From assembly GCF_020253525.1 (NCBI RefSeq), contig NZ_JADCBK010000072.1, positions 1 to 53,462 on the forward strand: a DNA stretch of 53,462 nucleotides, in the 5' to 3' direction. Shown one piece after another: positions 9,412 through 16,777 of the stretch. This DNA comes from Aquidulcibacter sp. (GTDB lineage Bacteria > Pseudomonadota > Alphaproteobacteria > Caulobacterales > Aquidulcibacteraceae). Both the position numbers and the translations under genes were made by a program. A model generated the notes under the pieces. That model did not search any database, was not told the DNA's origin, and saw only the letters and a list, made by a program, of their open reading frames with translations. The stretch's first letter is position 1. Each line of letters opens with the position of its first letter.

Positions 9412-11605
9412 GCGACTTGTCTTTTGGATGTTTGGATTTGCCACTTTAATATTGGTCACGCCTGTCGAGGCATTAGAGAAGCACCCACTGAATTATGTAG
9501 ATCCGTTTATTGGCACAGATGGTACCGGCCATGTCTTTCCTGGTGCAGTCGTACCTTTTGGCATGGTTGCGCCAGGTCCTGATATGGAGGATCGGGGTTG
9601 GAGCTACTCCAGTGGCTACCAGTATCAAGGGCGCTCGATCCTTGGTTTCTCCAACACCCATATCAGCGGGGCGGGCATTGGTGAGCTGGGCGACGTTTTG
9701 CTCCAGCCCTCATCAGGGACTAAATGGACCCGTAAAACTGTCAATTTTCGCAGTTCCTTCGACAAAGTGACGGAGAAAGCCAGCCCAGGCTATTATGCTG
9801 TAACTTTGAAGGATCACGGCGTCCGGGTCGAACTCACAGCCGGTCAGCGCGTCGCAATTCAGCGCTATCGCTTTGACCGTTCGGGCAAGGTGCAGGTTCT
9901 TCTCGACCTGCAGCACGGCATTTTGTTTGGTGATGGCCCAAGAGTTTTGAAGTCGGAAGTGAAAACGGATGCTGTTCGTGGTGAGATTAGTGGTACTGTT
10001 TGGTCGAAAAACTGGGTTGAGCGTGAGGCATCCTTCATTGTGCGCTTTAGTCGGCCGATTTCGAATGTCATAACCTTGCCCGCGCGCCCTGGAGACCGCG
10101 CGCCGCGTTTGATTCTGGAATTTGACCTTAGACAGAGCAGAGCTTTAGAGGCGCGCATTGCCCTATCGACTGTGGATGTGGCTGGGGCGCGTGCCAATCT
10201 TGCTGCTTTTGGTCAGCCGCGTTTTGACGTTGTCGTTCAGTCTGCTCGTAGCCAGTGGAGCACCTTGCTGCAGCGGATTGAGATCGAAGGAAGCGATAGG
10301 GAGAAACGGATATTCTATTCCGCCCTTTATCGAACCTTGATCCATCCAAGCGATATTGCTGACGTGGACGGCCGGGTACGAGGTCCAACCGGCCAAGTCA
10401 TCAAAGCCGAAACGGGTCACTATTATAGCACTCTGTCCCTTTGGGACACGTTCCGAGGCGTCCATCCCCTCTTTACTTTGATCGTACCCGAACGCGTCGA
10501 TGGAATGATTCAGACCATGCTTGAGCATCATCGAGCCCAAGGCTATTTGCCTCTTTGGACCGCGTGGGGGCGCGAGACTTGGACCATGATCGGCAATCCC
10601 GCTTTGCCTGTTATCGCTGATGCGGTGGCAAAAGGGTTTCAAGGCTTTGATAAGGCCGAAGCTCTAGCGGCGATGATTGCTACCTCAACTGATCCGCGAC
10701 CTAATGCACCCGCATGGGCCCAGCGTGATTGGCGGGCTTACGAAGAGTTTGGCTATCTGCCTTATGATCTGAATGAGGGCGAAGCGGTCTCAAAGACACT
10801 AGAATACGGTATTGGTGATGACGCAGTGGCGCGTGTCGCGAGGCATTTAGGAAAGCATGAAATCGGCAAACGATTTGAGGTCCGTGCCGCAGGTTATCGC
10901 CATTTATTCGATCCATCAACGCAAACAATGCGCGCCCGTAACAAGGCGGGTGGCTGGCGAACCCCTTTTGATCCTTTGGTGCCCACTTCGCCGATGAATA
11001 ATCCAGGCGATTATACAGAGGCCAATGCATGGCAATACACAGCCACCCCAGCACTTCATGATGTGGATGGCTTCCGTGCGCTAGTTGGTGGATCAAGTGG
11101 CTTATCGCGCTGGTTGGATCGGTTCTTTTCCCTGCCATCGCTGGGCGATAACAAGCACTTGGGTCAAGAGGCACTCATAGGACAATATGCGCACGGTAAT
11201 GAGCCAAGCCACCATATTGCTTGGTTGTACGCCTATAGTGACACACCAGAGCGCGGCTATGAGATGATCGAGCGGATTGCCCGAACTTTTTACTCGGACC
11301 GTCCAGACGGCATTATTGGTAATGATGATTGTGGGCAGATGAGCGCATGGTATGTCTTTGCAAATTTGGGTTTCTATCCGGTTGAAGCTGCGAGTGGACG
11401 TTTCACCTTAGGGCGCCCTCTTGTGTCGAAAGCAAAGCTTCACTTAGCTAACGGAACGGTTCTTTTGGTTGAGCGTTTGGATATGAAGGATGTGGAGTTA
11501 AACGGGCGTGTCATTTCCGAACCAACCATTGACTACAAGAGCATAATGGTTGGGGGCAGGCTGTCGTTTCCCCACTTCACCGCTCAAGTGCCAAAAGCTA
11601 ACTGA
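9398..11605 (+). CDS. GH92 family alpha-mannosidase, secreted
   Basis: 735 residues. An N-terminal signal peptide (basic MRVLKRL, hydrophobic core to about residue 23, probable cleavage after VEA) sends it to the periplasm. The mature protein starts with the GH92 signature YVDPFIGTDGTGHVFPGA and continues with GWSYSSGYQY, the (alpha/alpha)6 region and the G-N-E-P-S-H-H active-site motif near residue 599, then D-D-C-G-Q-M-S near 645. GH92 enzymes are calcium-dependent exo-acting alpha-mannosidases working on N-glycan or mannan termini. As the last gene of the operon and the only exported one, it should deliver trimmed sugars to the cytoplasmic enzymes encoded upstream. Confidence 0.93.
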   Translation: MRVLKRLVFWMFGFATLILVTPVEALEKHPLNYVDPFIGTDGTGHVFPGAVVPFGMVAPGPDMEDRGWSYSSGYQYQGRSILGFSNTHISGAGIGELGDVLLQPSSGTKWTRKTVNFRSSFDKVTEKASPGYYAVTLKDHGVRVELTAGQRVAIQRYRFDRSGKVQVLLDLQHGILFGDGPRVLKSEVKTDAVRGEISGTVWSKNWVEREASFIVRFSRPISNVITLPARPGDRAPRLILEFDLRQSRALEARIALSTVDVAGARANLAAFGQPRFDVVVQSARSQWSTLLQRIEIEGSDREKRIFYSALYRTLIHPSDIADVDGRVRGPTGQVIKAETGHYYSTLSLWDTFRGVHPLFTLIVPERVDGMIQTMLEHHRAQGYLPLWTAWGRETWTMIGNPALPVIADAVAKGFQGFDKAEALAAMIATSTDPRPNAPAWAQRDWRAYEEFGYLPYDLNEGEAVSKTLEYGIGDDAVARVARHLGKHEIGKRFEVRAAGYRHLFDPSTQTMRARNKAGGWRTPFDPLVPTSPMNNPGDYTEANAWQYTATPALHDVDGFRALVGGSSGLSRWLDRFFSLPSLGDNKHLGQEALIGQYAHGNEPSHHIAWLYAYSDTPERGYEMIERIARTFYSDRPDGIIGNDDCGQMSAWYVFANLGFYPVEAASGRFTLGRPLVSKAKLHLANGTVLLVERLDMKDVELNGRVISEPTIDYKSIMVGGRLSFPHFTAQVPKAN

Positions 11606-12207
11606 GTAAGCGCTGCTGCCAAGGTAAGTAGCAGAAGAACGCTTAGACGTGGGCTCAAATAGAGGCTCAACATTCTGTGCGTTGGAAATGAAAAGGTGAC
11701 CGGCGTGCCCAATATTTTCTCAGGGTGAGCCGCGATAAAGTTGGGGTCTAAGGCAAGGCGCATCATGTCTCGCCGGCTCCGATAGCGCATAAGGCCAAAC
11801 AGGGTCCAACCTGGGTCTGCTGGCGTATTCCATGCATCAATATAGCCACCAACTTTCCGCCCCACGATGGCCGGGTGGCCGCCACGCGCCAGCAGCACGG
11901 GCATGAAGCGCTCTGAGTAGCGCTTCAAAAGCGCGGTACCACGAACTCTTTGGCCCGTCCTCGGATCCTCTACCTCTCTCATTTCAGCCTTAACAAGATT
12001 GAGCATCAGAAACTCACGCCCATCATCTTGCTCCAGAAAGGTCTTTAGAATCGACCTGCTATTACCAGTCTCTTCAAGCCTATCGCCAATTGAGTCTAGG
12101 AATGCCTCGACCTCATGGGGCTTAACTGGCCCGTTCCAATTATCGTACCAAAGTCGGAAGACAGCATAGAGAAGGAGGGCGGTGCCCCAAATGATCAAAG
12201 CTGACAT
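11584..12207 (-). CDS. DUF1330-like membrane protein of unknown function
   Basis: Chosen start ATG 12207 (MSALIIWG); the frame extends upstream to 12315 but with sequence unlike a protein N-terminus. The protein has a transmembrane helix at the N-terminus (residues 2-17), a soluble ferredoxin-like domain with 'FLMLNLVKAE' and 'TALLKRYSERFMPVLLARGG' resembling the DUF1330 / dimeric alpha-beta barrel fold, and a C-terminal hydrophobic helix ending AALTQLAFGT. Two membrane anchors around a DUF1330-like domain is unusual. The 3' end overlaps the GH92 gene by 22 nt on the opposite strand. Function unknown. Confidence 0.65.
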   Translation of the reverse strand: MSALIIWGTALLLYAVFRLWYDNWNGPVKPHEVEAFLDSIGDRLEETGNSRSILKTFLEQDDGREFLMLNLVKAEMREVEDPRTGQRVRGTALLKRYSERFMPVLLARGGHPAIVGRKVGGYIDAWNTPADPGWTLFGLMRYRSRRDMMRLALDPNFIAAHPEKILGTPVTFSFPTHRMLSLYLSPRLSVLLLLTLAAALTQLAFGT

Positions 12208-12561
12208 GGTTGCTCCTATGGCTTGGGTGCATTGATTTGGGTGGTTACTTTTGCAGTTGCTGCCAGGCGGGCAGGGCTTGTTTTGGCGAGCTAAGCACAT
12301 CATGTCTCGCTGCAATCGTCCTTAGAAAAGACCGGTATGGTTGCGAGGTTTTGGTCAGTTTTGCCCTGACTCAAGGGTGGACGCCCATGCGATTATGAAC
12401 TGATAGTTTCGGTGGGCACAAACGCATAACGTCTGCCATGATTTAGTTACGTATACGATCTCGTTCCCTTTCCTTTTCCAACTCGTCCCCCTGGCCAATT
12501 GTAGTGAGAGTCACGGCAAGTGGAGCGAGGCCTCTAATCGGCACTCGACTTAGCCGTTTCG

Positions 12562-12592
12562 AAAATATTGACACCTAACATGTCAATATTTT
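12562..12592. promoter_or_regulatory. Perfect 12-bp inverted repeat, likely operator of the TetR gene
   Basis: AAAATATTGACA (12562-12573), spacer CCTAACA, then TGTCAATATTTT (12581-12592): perfect 12-bp arms. It sits 66-96 nt before the TetR start in the 450-bp region between this gene and the minus-strand gene starting at 12207. TetR regulators usually bind such palindromes in their own promoter. The arms also contain TTGACA, a -35-like hexamer. The remaining part of this intergenic region shows nothing else I can define. Confidence 0.55.
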
Positions 12593-12657
12593 TGATTCAA
12601 GCAAATTGGCTGGTGGATTGGCTTGCCATTTCGACTATTTGAGGCGAGAGATTACCC

Positions 12658-13275
12658 ATGGCTTCTGCAAACTTCCCAACTTTACCTTTGCCTTCCAATC
12701 CACCCGGAGACGGTCGCCGTGCGCGTAGCCGAACCAGTCGCGACAAGATTGTCGCGGCAGTTCTGCACTTGATTGAAGGTGGTGACTTATCACCAAGTGC
12801 GGCACGCGTGGCCGAGGTAGCCGGTGTTGGGTTGCGGTCGGTCTTCCGACACTTCGACGACATGGACAGCCTTTATCAGGAAGTCAGTGAGCGTGTATCT
12901 GCCCAAGTAATGCCGCTGCTTCGGGAGGCTGTGATCGGGGCCACTTGGAAAGAACGGCTGGTCCGTATTGTCGAGCGGCGCACATCAATATTTGAGCGCA
13001 TACACCCATTCCGGCTTTCTGCCAGCTTTAAGCGCTTCCGATCAGCGTTTTTAACCGAGGAATATCGACGCACCCTCGATTTGGAAGCTGCGACAGTAGA
13101 AGCCCTGCTACCACCGCATATTCTGGCAGATCAGGTCAGCACTCGAAGCATTAAAGTCATCCTGAGTTTCCAAAATTGGCATGCCTTACGGTTCGAGCAA
13201 GATTTATCAATTGAAGAAGCGCGAGAAGTTGTTTCGCGTCTGCTGGGCGACACAATCTCAAAACTGGCAGATTGA
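12658..13275 (+). CDS. TetR family transcriptional regulator
   Basis: 205 residues. The N-terminal helix-turn-helix spans about residues 25-72: SRDKIVAAVLHLIEGG, then ARVAEVAGVGLRSVFRHFDDMDSLYQEV, the classic TetR recognition helix (SVFRHF, equivalent to the usual 'LYYHF'). The C-terminal ligand domain (75-205) is divergent, as normal for the family, so the effector cannot be guessed. A perfect palindrome upstream suggests autoregulation. Its position between the glycan operon and the photosynthesis cluster leaves the target open; it could also control the membrane protein transcribed away from it. Confidence 0.88.
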   Translation: MASANFPTLPLPSNPPGDGRRARSRTSRDKIVAAVLHLIEGGDLSPSAARVAEVAGVGLRSVFRHFDDMDSLYQEVSERVSAQVMPLLREAVIGATWKERLVRIVERRTSIFERIHPFRLSASFKRFRSAFLTEEYRRTLDLEAATVEALLPPHILADQVSTRSIKVILSFQNWHALRFEQDLSIEEAREVVSRLLGDTISKLAD

Positions 13276-13309
13276 TAGCGCCTCTATAAAATCGCGAGAG
13301 CATGGCTCT

Positions 13310-13903
13310 TCATAGACCCAACTCACTCCAGCGTTTCAGGTAGATTTTGAACCAAGGCGCATAATTTTGCGGATTTGCGATGGCATCTAGTTTCAACTCG
13401 CGCACATCCGTCCAACGAATATCCGCCACTTCGTCAGGGGCCAAGTTAAAGTCAAGGTTCTGGTGCGGTACATCAGCTCTGAACACTTGGACGCGCTCAT
13501 GCTCGATCAGATTGTTTGAAACTTCTGCATAGTATTCAATTACGTGTGCAGCCTTAAGCTCCAACTTGAGGCCTAGCTCCTCCTGCAGTCTGCGTCTGGC
13601 GCTCGCCTCCGGTGCTTCATTCCAGTGAGGGTGCGTGCAGCAAGTATTCGCCCAGAGGCCCCCGCAATGATATTTGCTTTCCGCGCGCTTTTGGATCAGC
13701 AAATTAGGGCCACAAAACACGAACACGGAAACCGCCAAATGGAGGGTGCCGTCTTTGTGCGCTTTAAGCTTCTCGATTGGAAACAACAGACCATCTATCC
13801 CGATTGCTGGAATGATGGGCTGGATAGGTGCGGCTTTTTGCTTCATTGAGAGAGGCCAATCAACTGGGGTCTCTGGGAGATGGCTCACTTCGTCGACTCC
13901 CAT
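13310..13903 (-). CDS. idi: Isopentenyl-diphosphate delta-isomerase type I
   Basis: Interconverts IPP and DMAPP, supplying precursors for the bacteriochlorophyll tail, carotenoids and quinones. 197 residues from ATG 13903, which overlaps the puhE stop and has AGGA about 8 nt upstream; ATG 13846 is an alternative. The Nudix fold is recognisable: HLAVSVFVF, QKRAESKYHCGGLWANTCCTHP with the catalytic-type cysteine at 89, and the Nudix helix ASARRRLQEELG (102-113) carrying metal-binding glutamates. C-terminal PDEVADIRW and 'NPQNYAPWFKIYLKRW' agree with bacterial Idi. It is the last gene of the bchF-lhaA-puh transcription unit. Confidence 0.92.
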   Translation of the reverse strand: MGVDEVSHLPETPVDWPLSMKQKAAPIQPIIPAIGIDGLLFPIEKLKAHKDGTLHLAVSVFVFCGPNLLIQKRAESKYHCGGLWANTCCTHPHWNEAPEASARRRLQEELGLKLELKAAHVIEYYAEVSNNLIEHERVQVFRADVPHQNLDFNLAPDEVADIRWTDVRELKLDAIANPQNYAPWFKIYLKRWSELGL

Positions 13904-14721
13904 GATGTTGGTCCTAAATCCGTATCCTTTGGCGGCCTAGGATCTGGTTTCCGCACGCTCTTATTGGGTGAAGCCCACCGCCATAAGGCAGCGTCTTGAA
14001 CCGGCAAGACCATGAAGAAATGTTCCAACAAGGCCAATGCGGTCAAAGTAAACAGCAATACGAAGCCGGTCGCCATGGCTGAGCCTTCAGGGGCATGGTC
14101 CGCTTGAGTCATTAGCCAGGCACAGAGGATGAGCGAGCCGACTACCGAGATAGGCATCAATGCATTCATTGGCCGCTTGGGCAAATAGGACTTGAGATGT
14201 TCCAAATGGGAAGGGAAAAACTCGTCAGTCAGGTTTGGTACACCCAAAAAGATATTCAGTTTTGCGCTGATCCGCATAGTGAATAAAACCCCGAAAGTCC
14301 AAGATGCAACCTGATTAGGTTGGCCCCATGTCAACCCGACAAGGGCTAACAGCGTAAGAAAAATCGCAATCTCATGATGGATGACGGTTAAGGTTGCATA
14401 CTTAAAGCGAGCCCAACCCTTTGCATCGGCAGGGCATGCCGCAGGACGGGGACCCGTTATCTTACCCATCAAGAAGCTCGCTTCATGCCAGCCCCATATG
14501 CACAATGCACAGCCAGCTGCAAAGTATGCGGCAGAGCTTGTGTCTTTGTCGGCCGTAATAATTACGCCCCCGGTGGCCAAGGCGAGGACTAAGGCGAACA
14601 GGCTTAGAGCGGTGCCATAATTCTTGGGTGGCAAGCGCACAAGCAAGAGGATTATTCCGGTGCTGAACCACCAAGCGAACACCGTCGCAATTATAGGCAC
14701 AGACAAGGCGGCAAGGTCCAT
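13885..14721 (-). CDS. puhE: Photosynthetic complex assembly protein PuhE
   Basis: Start chosen at ATG 14721 (MDLAALSVPIIATVFAWWFSTG); the frame is open further upstream but into the puhC coding region. The 278-residue integral membrane protein has about seven hydrophobic segments and the PuhE/DUF3623 hallmarks: an N-terminal WWFSTG, a central 'CIWGWHEASFLMG', 'IHHEIAIFLTLLAL' and 'SAKLNIFLGVPNLTDEF'. PuhE modulates assembly of the reaction centre-LH1 core. It lies 43 nt after puhC and overlaps idi by 19 nt, so it belongs to the puh operon. In most proteobacteria acsF sits next to puhE; it is not here. Confidence 0.92.
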   Translation of the reverse strand: MDLAALSVPIIATVFAWWFSTGIILLLVRLPPKNYGTALSLFALVLALATGGVIITADKDTSSAAYFAAGCALCIWGWHEASFLMGKITGPRPAACPADAKGWARFKYATLTVIHHEIAIFLTLLALVGLTWGQPNQVASWTFGVLFTMRISAKLNIFLGVPNLTDEFFPSHLEHLKSYLPKRPMNALMPISVVGSLILCAWLMTQADHAPEGSAMATGFVLLFTLTALALLEHFFMVLPVQDAALWRWASPNKSVRKPDPRPPKDTDLGPTSWESTK

Positions 14722-14764
14722 TAGCGACCTCGCACTTTGCAAAACAGGTTGCTTGCAGTTGCCA

Positions 14765-15226
14765 TTAACGGGACCCGGGTTCAGCCAAAAAGCGGGCGAA
14801 GGCACCTTCATTGGTTGGCCCAAAGGCGCGCAGATCAATTTCCTTTCCCGTCGTTGGATCTGACATCGTCAACCGCTTGTTGGGATAACGGGAAAGGTTG
14901 AACGGTACCTCGGCGCCAATCTTGCGCAGTTTTCGATCGCGGACAAAACCGCGCATCACGGCTCGAATAAAGGCATCCTCACCGGGGGCAATTGTATCAA
15001 TCGTCGCGCCAGTATCGGCATTCAGAACAATGACCGACCCATCCGGTTCGTCCTTGAAGCGCATTTTAAGGAGCTGGCTTGGGATAGGTGCTGAAACAAT
15101 GGCGTCGGCGGGGGGATTAAGATTCTGATACCGGCCTACGGCTGCGGCGATTAGCGATAAGGCGATCAAGCTGCCTGCCGCGTACAAAGCCCCTTTTGGA
15201 AACGGTTCATGGTCGATCGCGCTCAT
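14765..15226 (-). CDS. puhC: Photosynthetic complex assembly protein PuhC
   Basis: 153 residues: short cytoplasmic N-terminus (MSAIDHEPFPKGAL), one membrane segment (about 14-32) and a periplasmic domain containing 'FKDEPDGSVIVLNADTGA' and 'FIRAVMRGFVRDRKLRKIG', the conserved PuhC core. Known role: needed for normal LH1-reaction centre assembly. It follows puhB after 85 nt, a gap that contains a hairpin, and precedes puhE. Confidence 0.92.
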   Translation of the reverse strand: MSAIDHEPFPKGALYAAGSLIALSLIAAAVGRYQNLNPPADAIVSAPIPSQLLKMRFKDEPDGSVIVLNADTGATIDTIAPGEDAFIRAVMRGFVRDRKLRKIGAEVPFNLSRYPNKRLTMSDPTTGKEIDLRAFGPTNEGAFARFLAEPGSR

Positions 15227-15269
15227 GTGTAAATTCCTTTAGTTGGACTAGGTGCGTTTAGGTAGTGTT

Positions 15270-15299
15270 TGACCCGCTCCACCTGAGCGAAGCGGGTCA
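15270..15299 (-). promoter_or_regulatory. Hairpin in the puhB-puhC gap
   Basis: TGACCCGCT (15270-15278) pairs perfectly with AGCGGGTCA (15291-15299) around a 12-nt loop in the only sizeable gap (85 nt) of the puh operon. No U-run follows in the direction of transcription, so it is not a standard terminator; it could stabilise or process the mRNA and set different levels of the upstream and downstream genes. Confidence 0.45.
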
Positions 15300-15311
15300 T
15301 AATTTGTGTTG

Positions 15312-15980
15312 CTAGGCGAGGGCAGGTTCTGCACCCACACCACCTCCTCTGGTGGCTTGAGACCCTTCATCGACCCTGGGCGCAGTCGCATGAGATTGTT
15401 CATGTGTCTGCCGGAGGGCCTCAGCGAGAACCGCCGCTGCGCTTGTGGCGTCACGCAGACAGCGGAGCGAAGGTTGCGGCTGCGAGACAAAGCCAGGACG
15501 CGCGTGTGGCCATAACAAGATAATCGAGATCTTGTTGGGCTTCACCAATTGCAATGCGACATCGCCGCTGCCATCCGCCTTTTGGTTCACAGCGGCGCTT
15601 TCAATTATCTTGTAAGGGATATTGATGGCCTTGGTGAGCGCAGCGCCGAACCGCATGACCAAGCGGCGGTTAGTCAATGTATAGACCGTGGTGCGGCTAT
15701 TCAGATAGGCCAAGCCAACCAAGAGGCCTAAACCCACGATTGCAATTGGTGCAACCCAAATGGCCGCCAGTAGTGCTGTGACCAAGTCTTGGCCATTAGC
15801 TGTGCTGTCGATAACGCGCCATGCCATTAGCAAGGCGAAATAGACAGCAACCCAATCCACCCGAAAAACCCTTCTGGCCATAAGGGTCCAATCCGGCTCT
15901 CCCTGCCACAGGATGGTTTCACCCGGTGGCAGGTCACTTGGGAGCCCGCGAATGGGCTCAAAGTCGTGTTCGACACTCAT
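15312..15980 (-). CDS. puhB: Photosynthetic complex assembly protein PuhB
   Basis: Start ATG 15980 (MSVEHDFEPIRGLPSDLPPGE) overlaps the puhA stop by 4 nt (ATGA). 222 residues: the conserved N-terminus 'PPGETILWQGEPDW' is followed by three hydrophobic segments (about 40-57, 70-100) and a PH-like domain with 'YTLTNRRLVMRFG' and 'IPYKIIESAAV'. PuhB acts as a dimeric assembly factor for the reaction centre. The C-terminal 40 residues are Ala/Glu/Gly-rich and look like a flexible tail. Confidence 0.93.
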   Translation of the reverse strand: MSVEHDFEPIRGLPSDLPPGETILWQGEPDWTLMARRVFRVDWVAVYFALLMAWRVIDSTANGQDLVTALLAAIWVAPIAIVGLGLLVGLAYLNSRTTVYTLTNRRLVMRFGAALTKAINIPYKIIESAAVNQKADGSGDVALQLVKPNKISIILLWPHARPGFVSQPQPSLRCLRDATSAAAVLAEALRQTHEQSHATAPRVDEGSQATRGGGVGAEPALA

Positions 15981-16759
15981 ATTGCAGGCTCCGAGCGGGC
16001 AGGTGTAGAATAGAGATAGCCAGCCCCAAAGTAGCCGACGATCTTTTCTTCTTCGAGCAGAGTCACCTGGTCTGGATTGGCCAATGTTGGCGCACCGGCA
16101 ACTTGGCTCCCCAAAACGGCGTCCAAACGAACACGATTTAAGTTCTTTTGCACGACGCACATGGTCATGGGTACGAGCACATGCTTGGCAGCCCCTCCTT
16201 CTGAGGTGACATCAACCTCCAGGTAGCGGACAAGAAACTCGGCTCGGTCTACCCAAATATCCTTGATAACGCCGCCAGTTGCGCCGTCGAGCCCGACCAG
16301 TGCCATGCCCCGTAAGTCTGGGTCCTTTTTGTCTATGGAATAATCGGTTGCAATGCGCAGCGGGGCCAAACGAGTTGTTCCATGGTTGGTCATGTCAGGC
16401 TTATCTGCCCGCATGGCGTACGAGCCTGGGCCAATGCCTGATGTCAGAGGATTGCCGTCGGGCTCAATGGGCGATCCCGACCAAGCGGCTGTCCGCTTGA
16501 ATTGGGTTGCATGGGTGTCGCGCGAATTGTCCGGTTTCACCAATTTGCTGCCGTCAGGCAGATTGTAGGTCTTGGGTAGAGCGCGGAAGAAAACACCAGG
16601 TGTTGGCTCTAACTCGCCCGTGACGTCGTGTTCAAGCGGAAATCCCTCGCGTCGACCTTCACGCAAGAGATAAAGAACCAGCATAAGGAAAAAACCAAAG
16701 AAGACATAGAGAACTATCTCTGTGACATCCACGGTCCCCGCGAAATAATAGTTATACAT
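15977..16759 (-). CDS. puhA: Photosynthetic reaction centre H subunit
   Basis: 260 residues. A single N-terminal transmembrane helix (about 12-32, VTEIVLYVFFGFFLMLVLYLL) is followed by a cytoplasmic beta-barrel domain, with 'REGFPLE' after the helix, 'FFRALPKTYNLPDG', 'YSIDKKDPDLRGMALVGLDG' and 'VGYFGAGYLYSTP' near the end, all characteristic of subunit H of the type II reaction centre. It caps the L and M subunits on the cytoplasmic side and controls proton uptake to QB. Located 18 nt after lhaA and overlapping puhB by 4 nt. This gene alone establishes that the organism carries anoxygenic phototrophy genes. Confidence 0.97.
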   Translation of the reverse strand: MYNYYFAGTVDVTEIVLYVFFGFFLMLVLYLLREGRREGFPLEHDVTGELEPTPGVFFRALPKTYNLPDGSKLVKPDNSRDTHATQFKRTAAWSGSPIEPDGNPLTSGIGPGSYAMRADKPDMTNHGTTRLAPLRIATDYSIDKKDPDLRGMALVGLDGATGGVIKDIWVDRAEFLVRYLEVDVTSEGGAAKHVLVPMTMCVVQKNLNRVRLDAVLGSQVAGAPTLANPDQVTLLEEEKIVGYFGAGYLYSTPARSEPAI

Positions 16760-16777
16760 GTCACTTCTCCATCGTAG

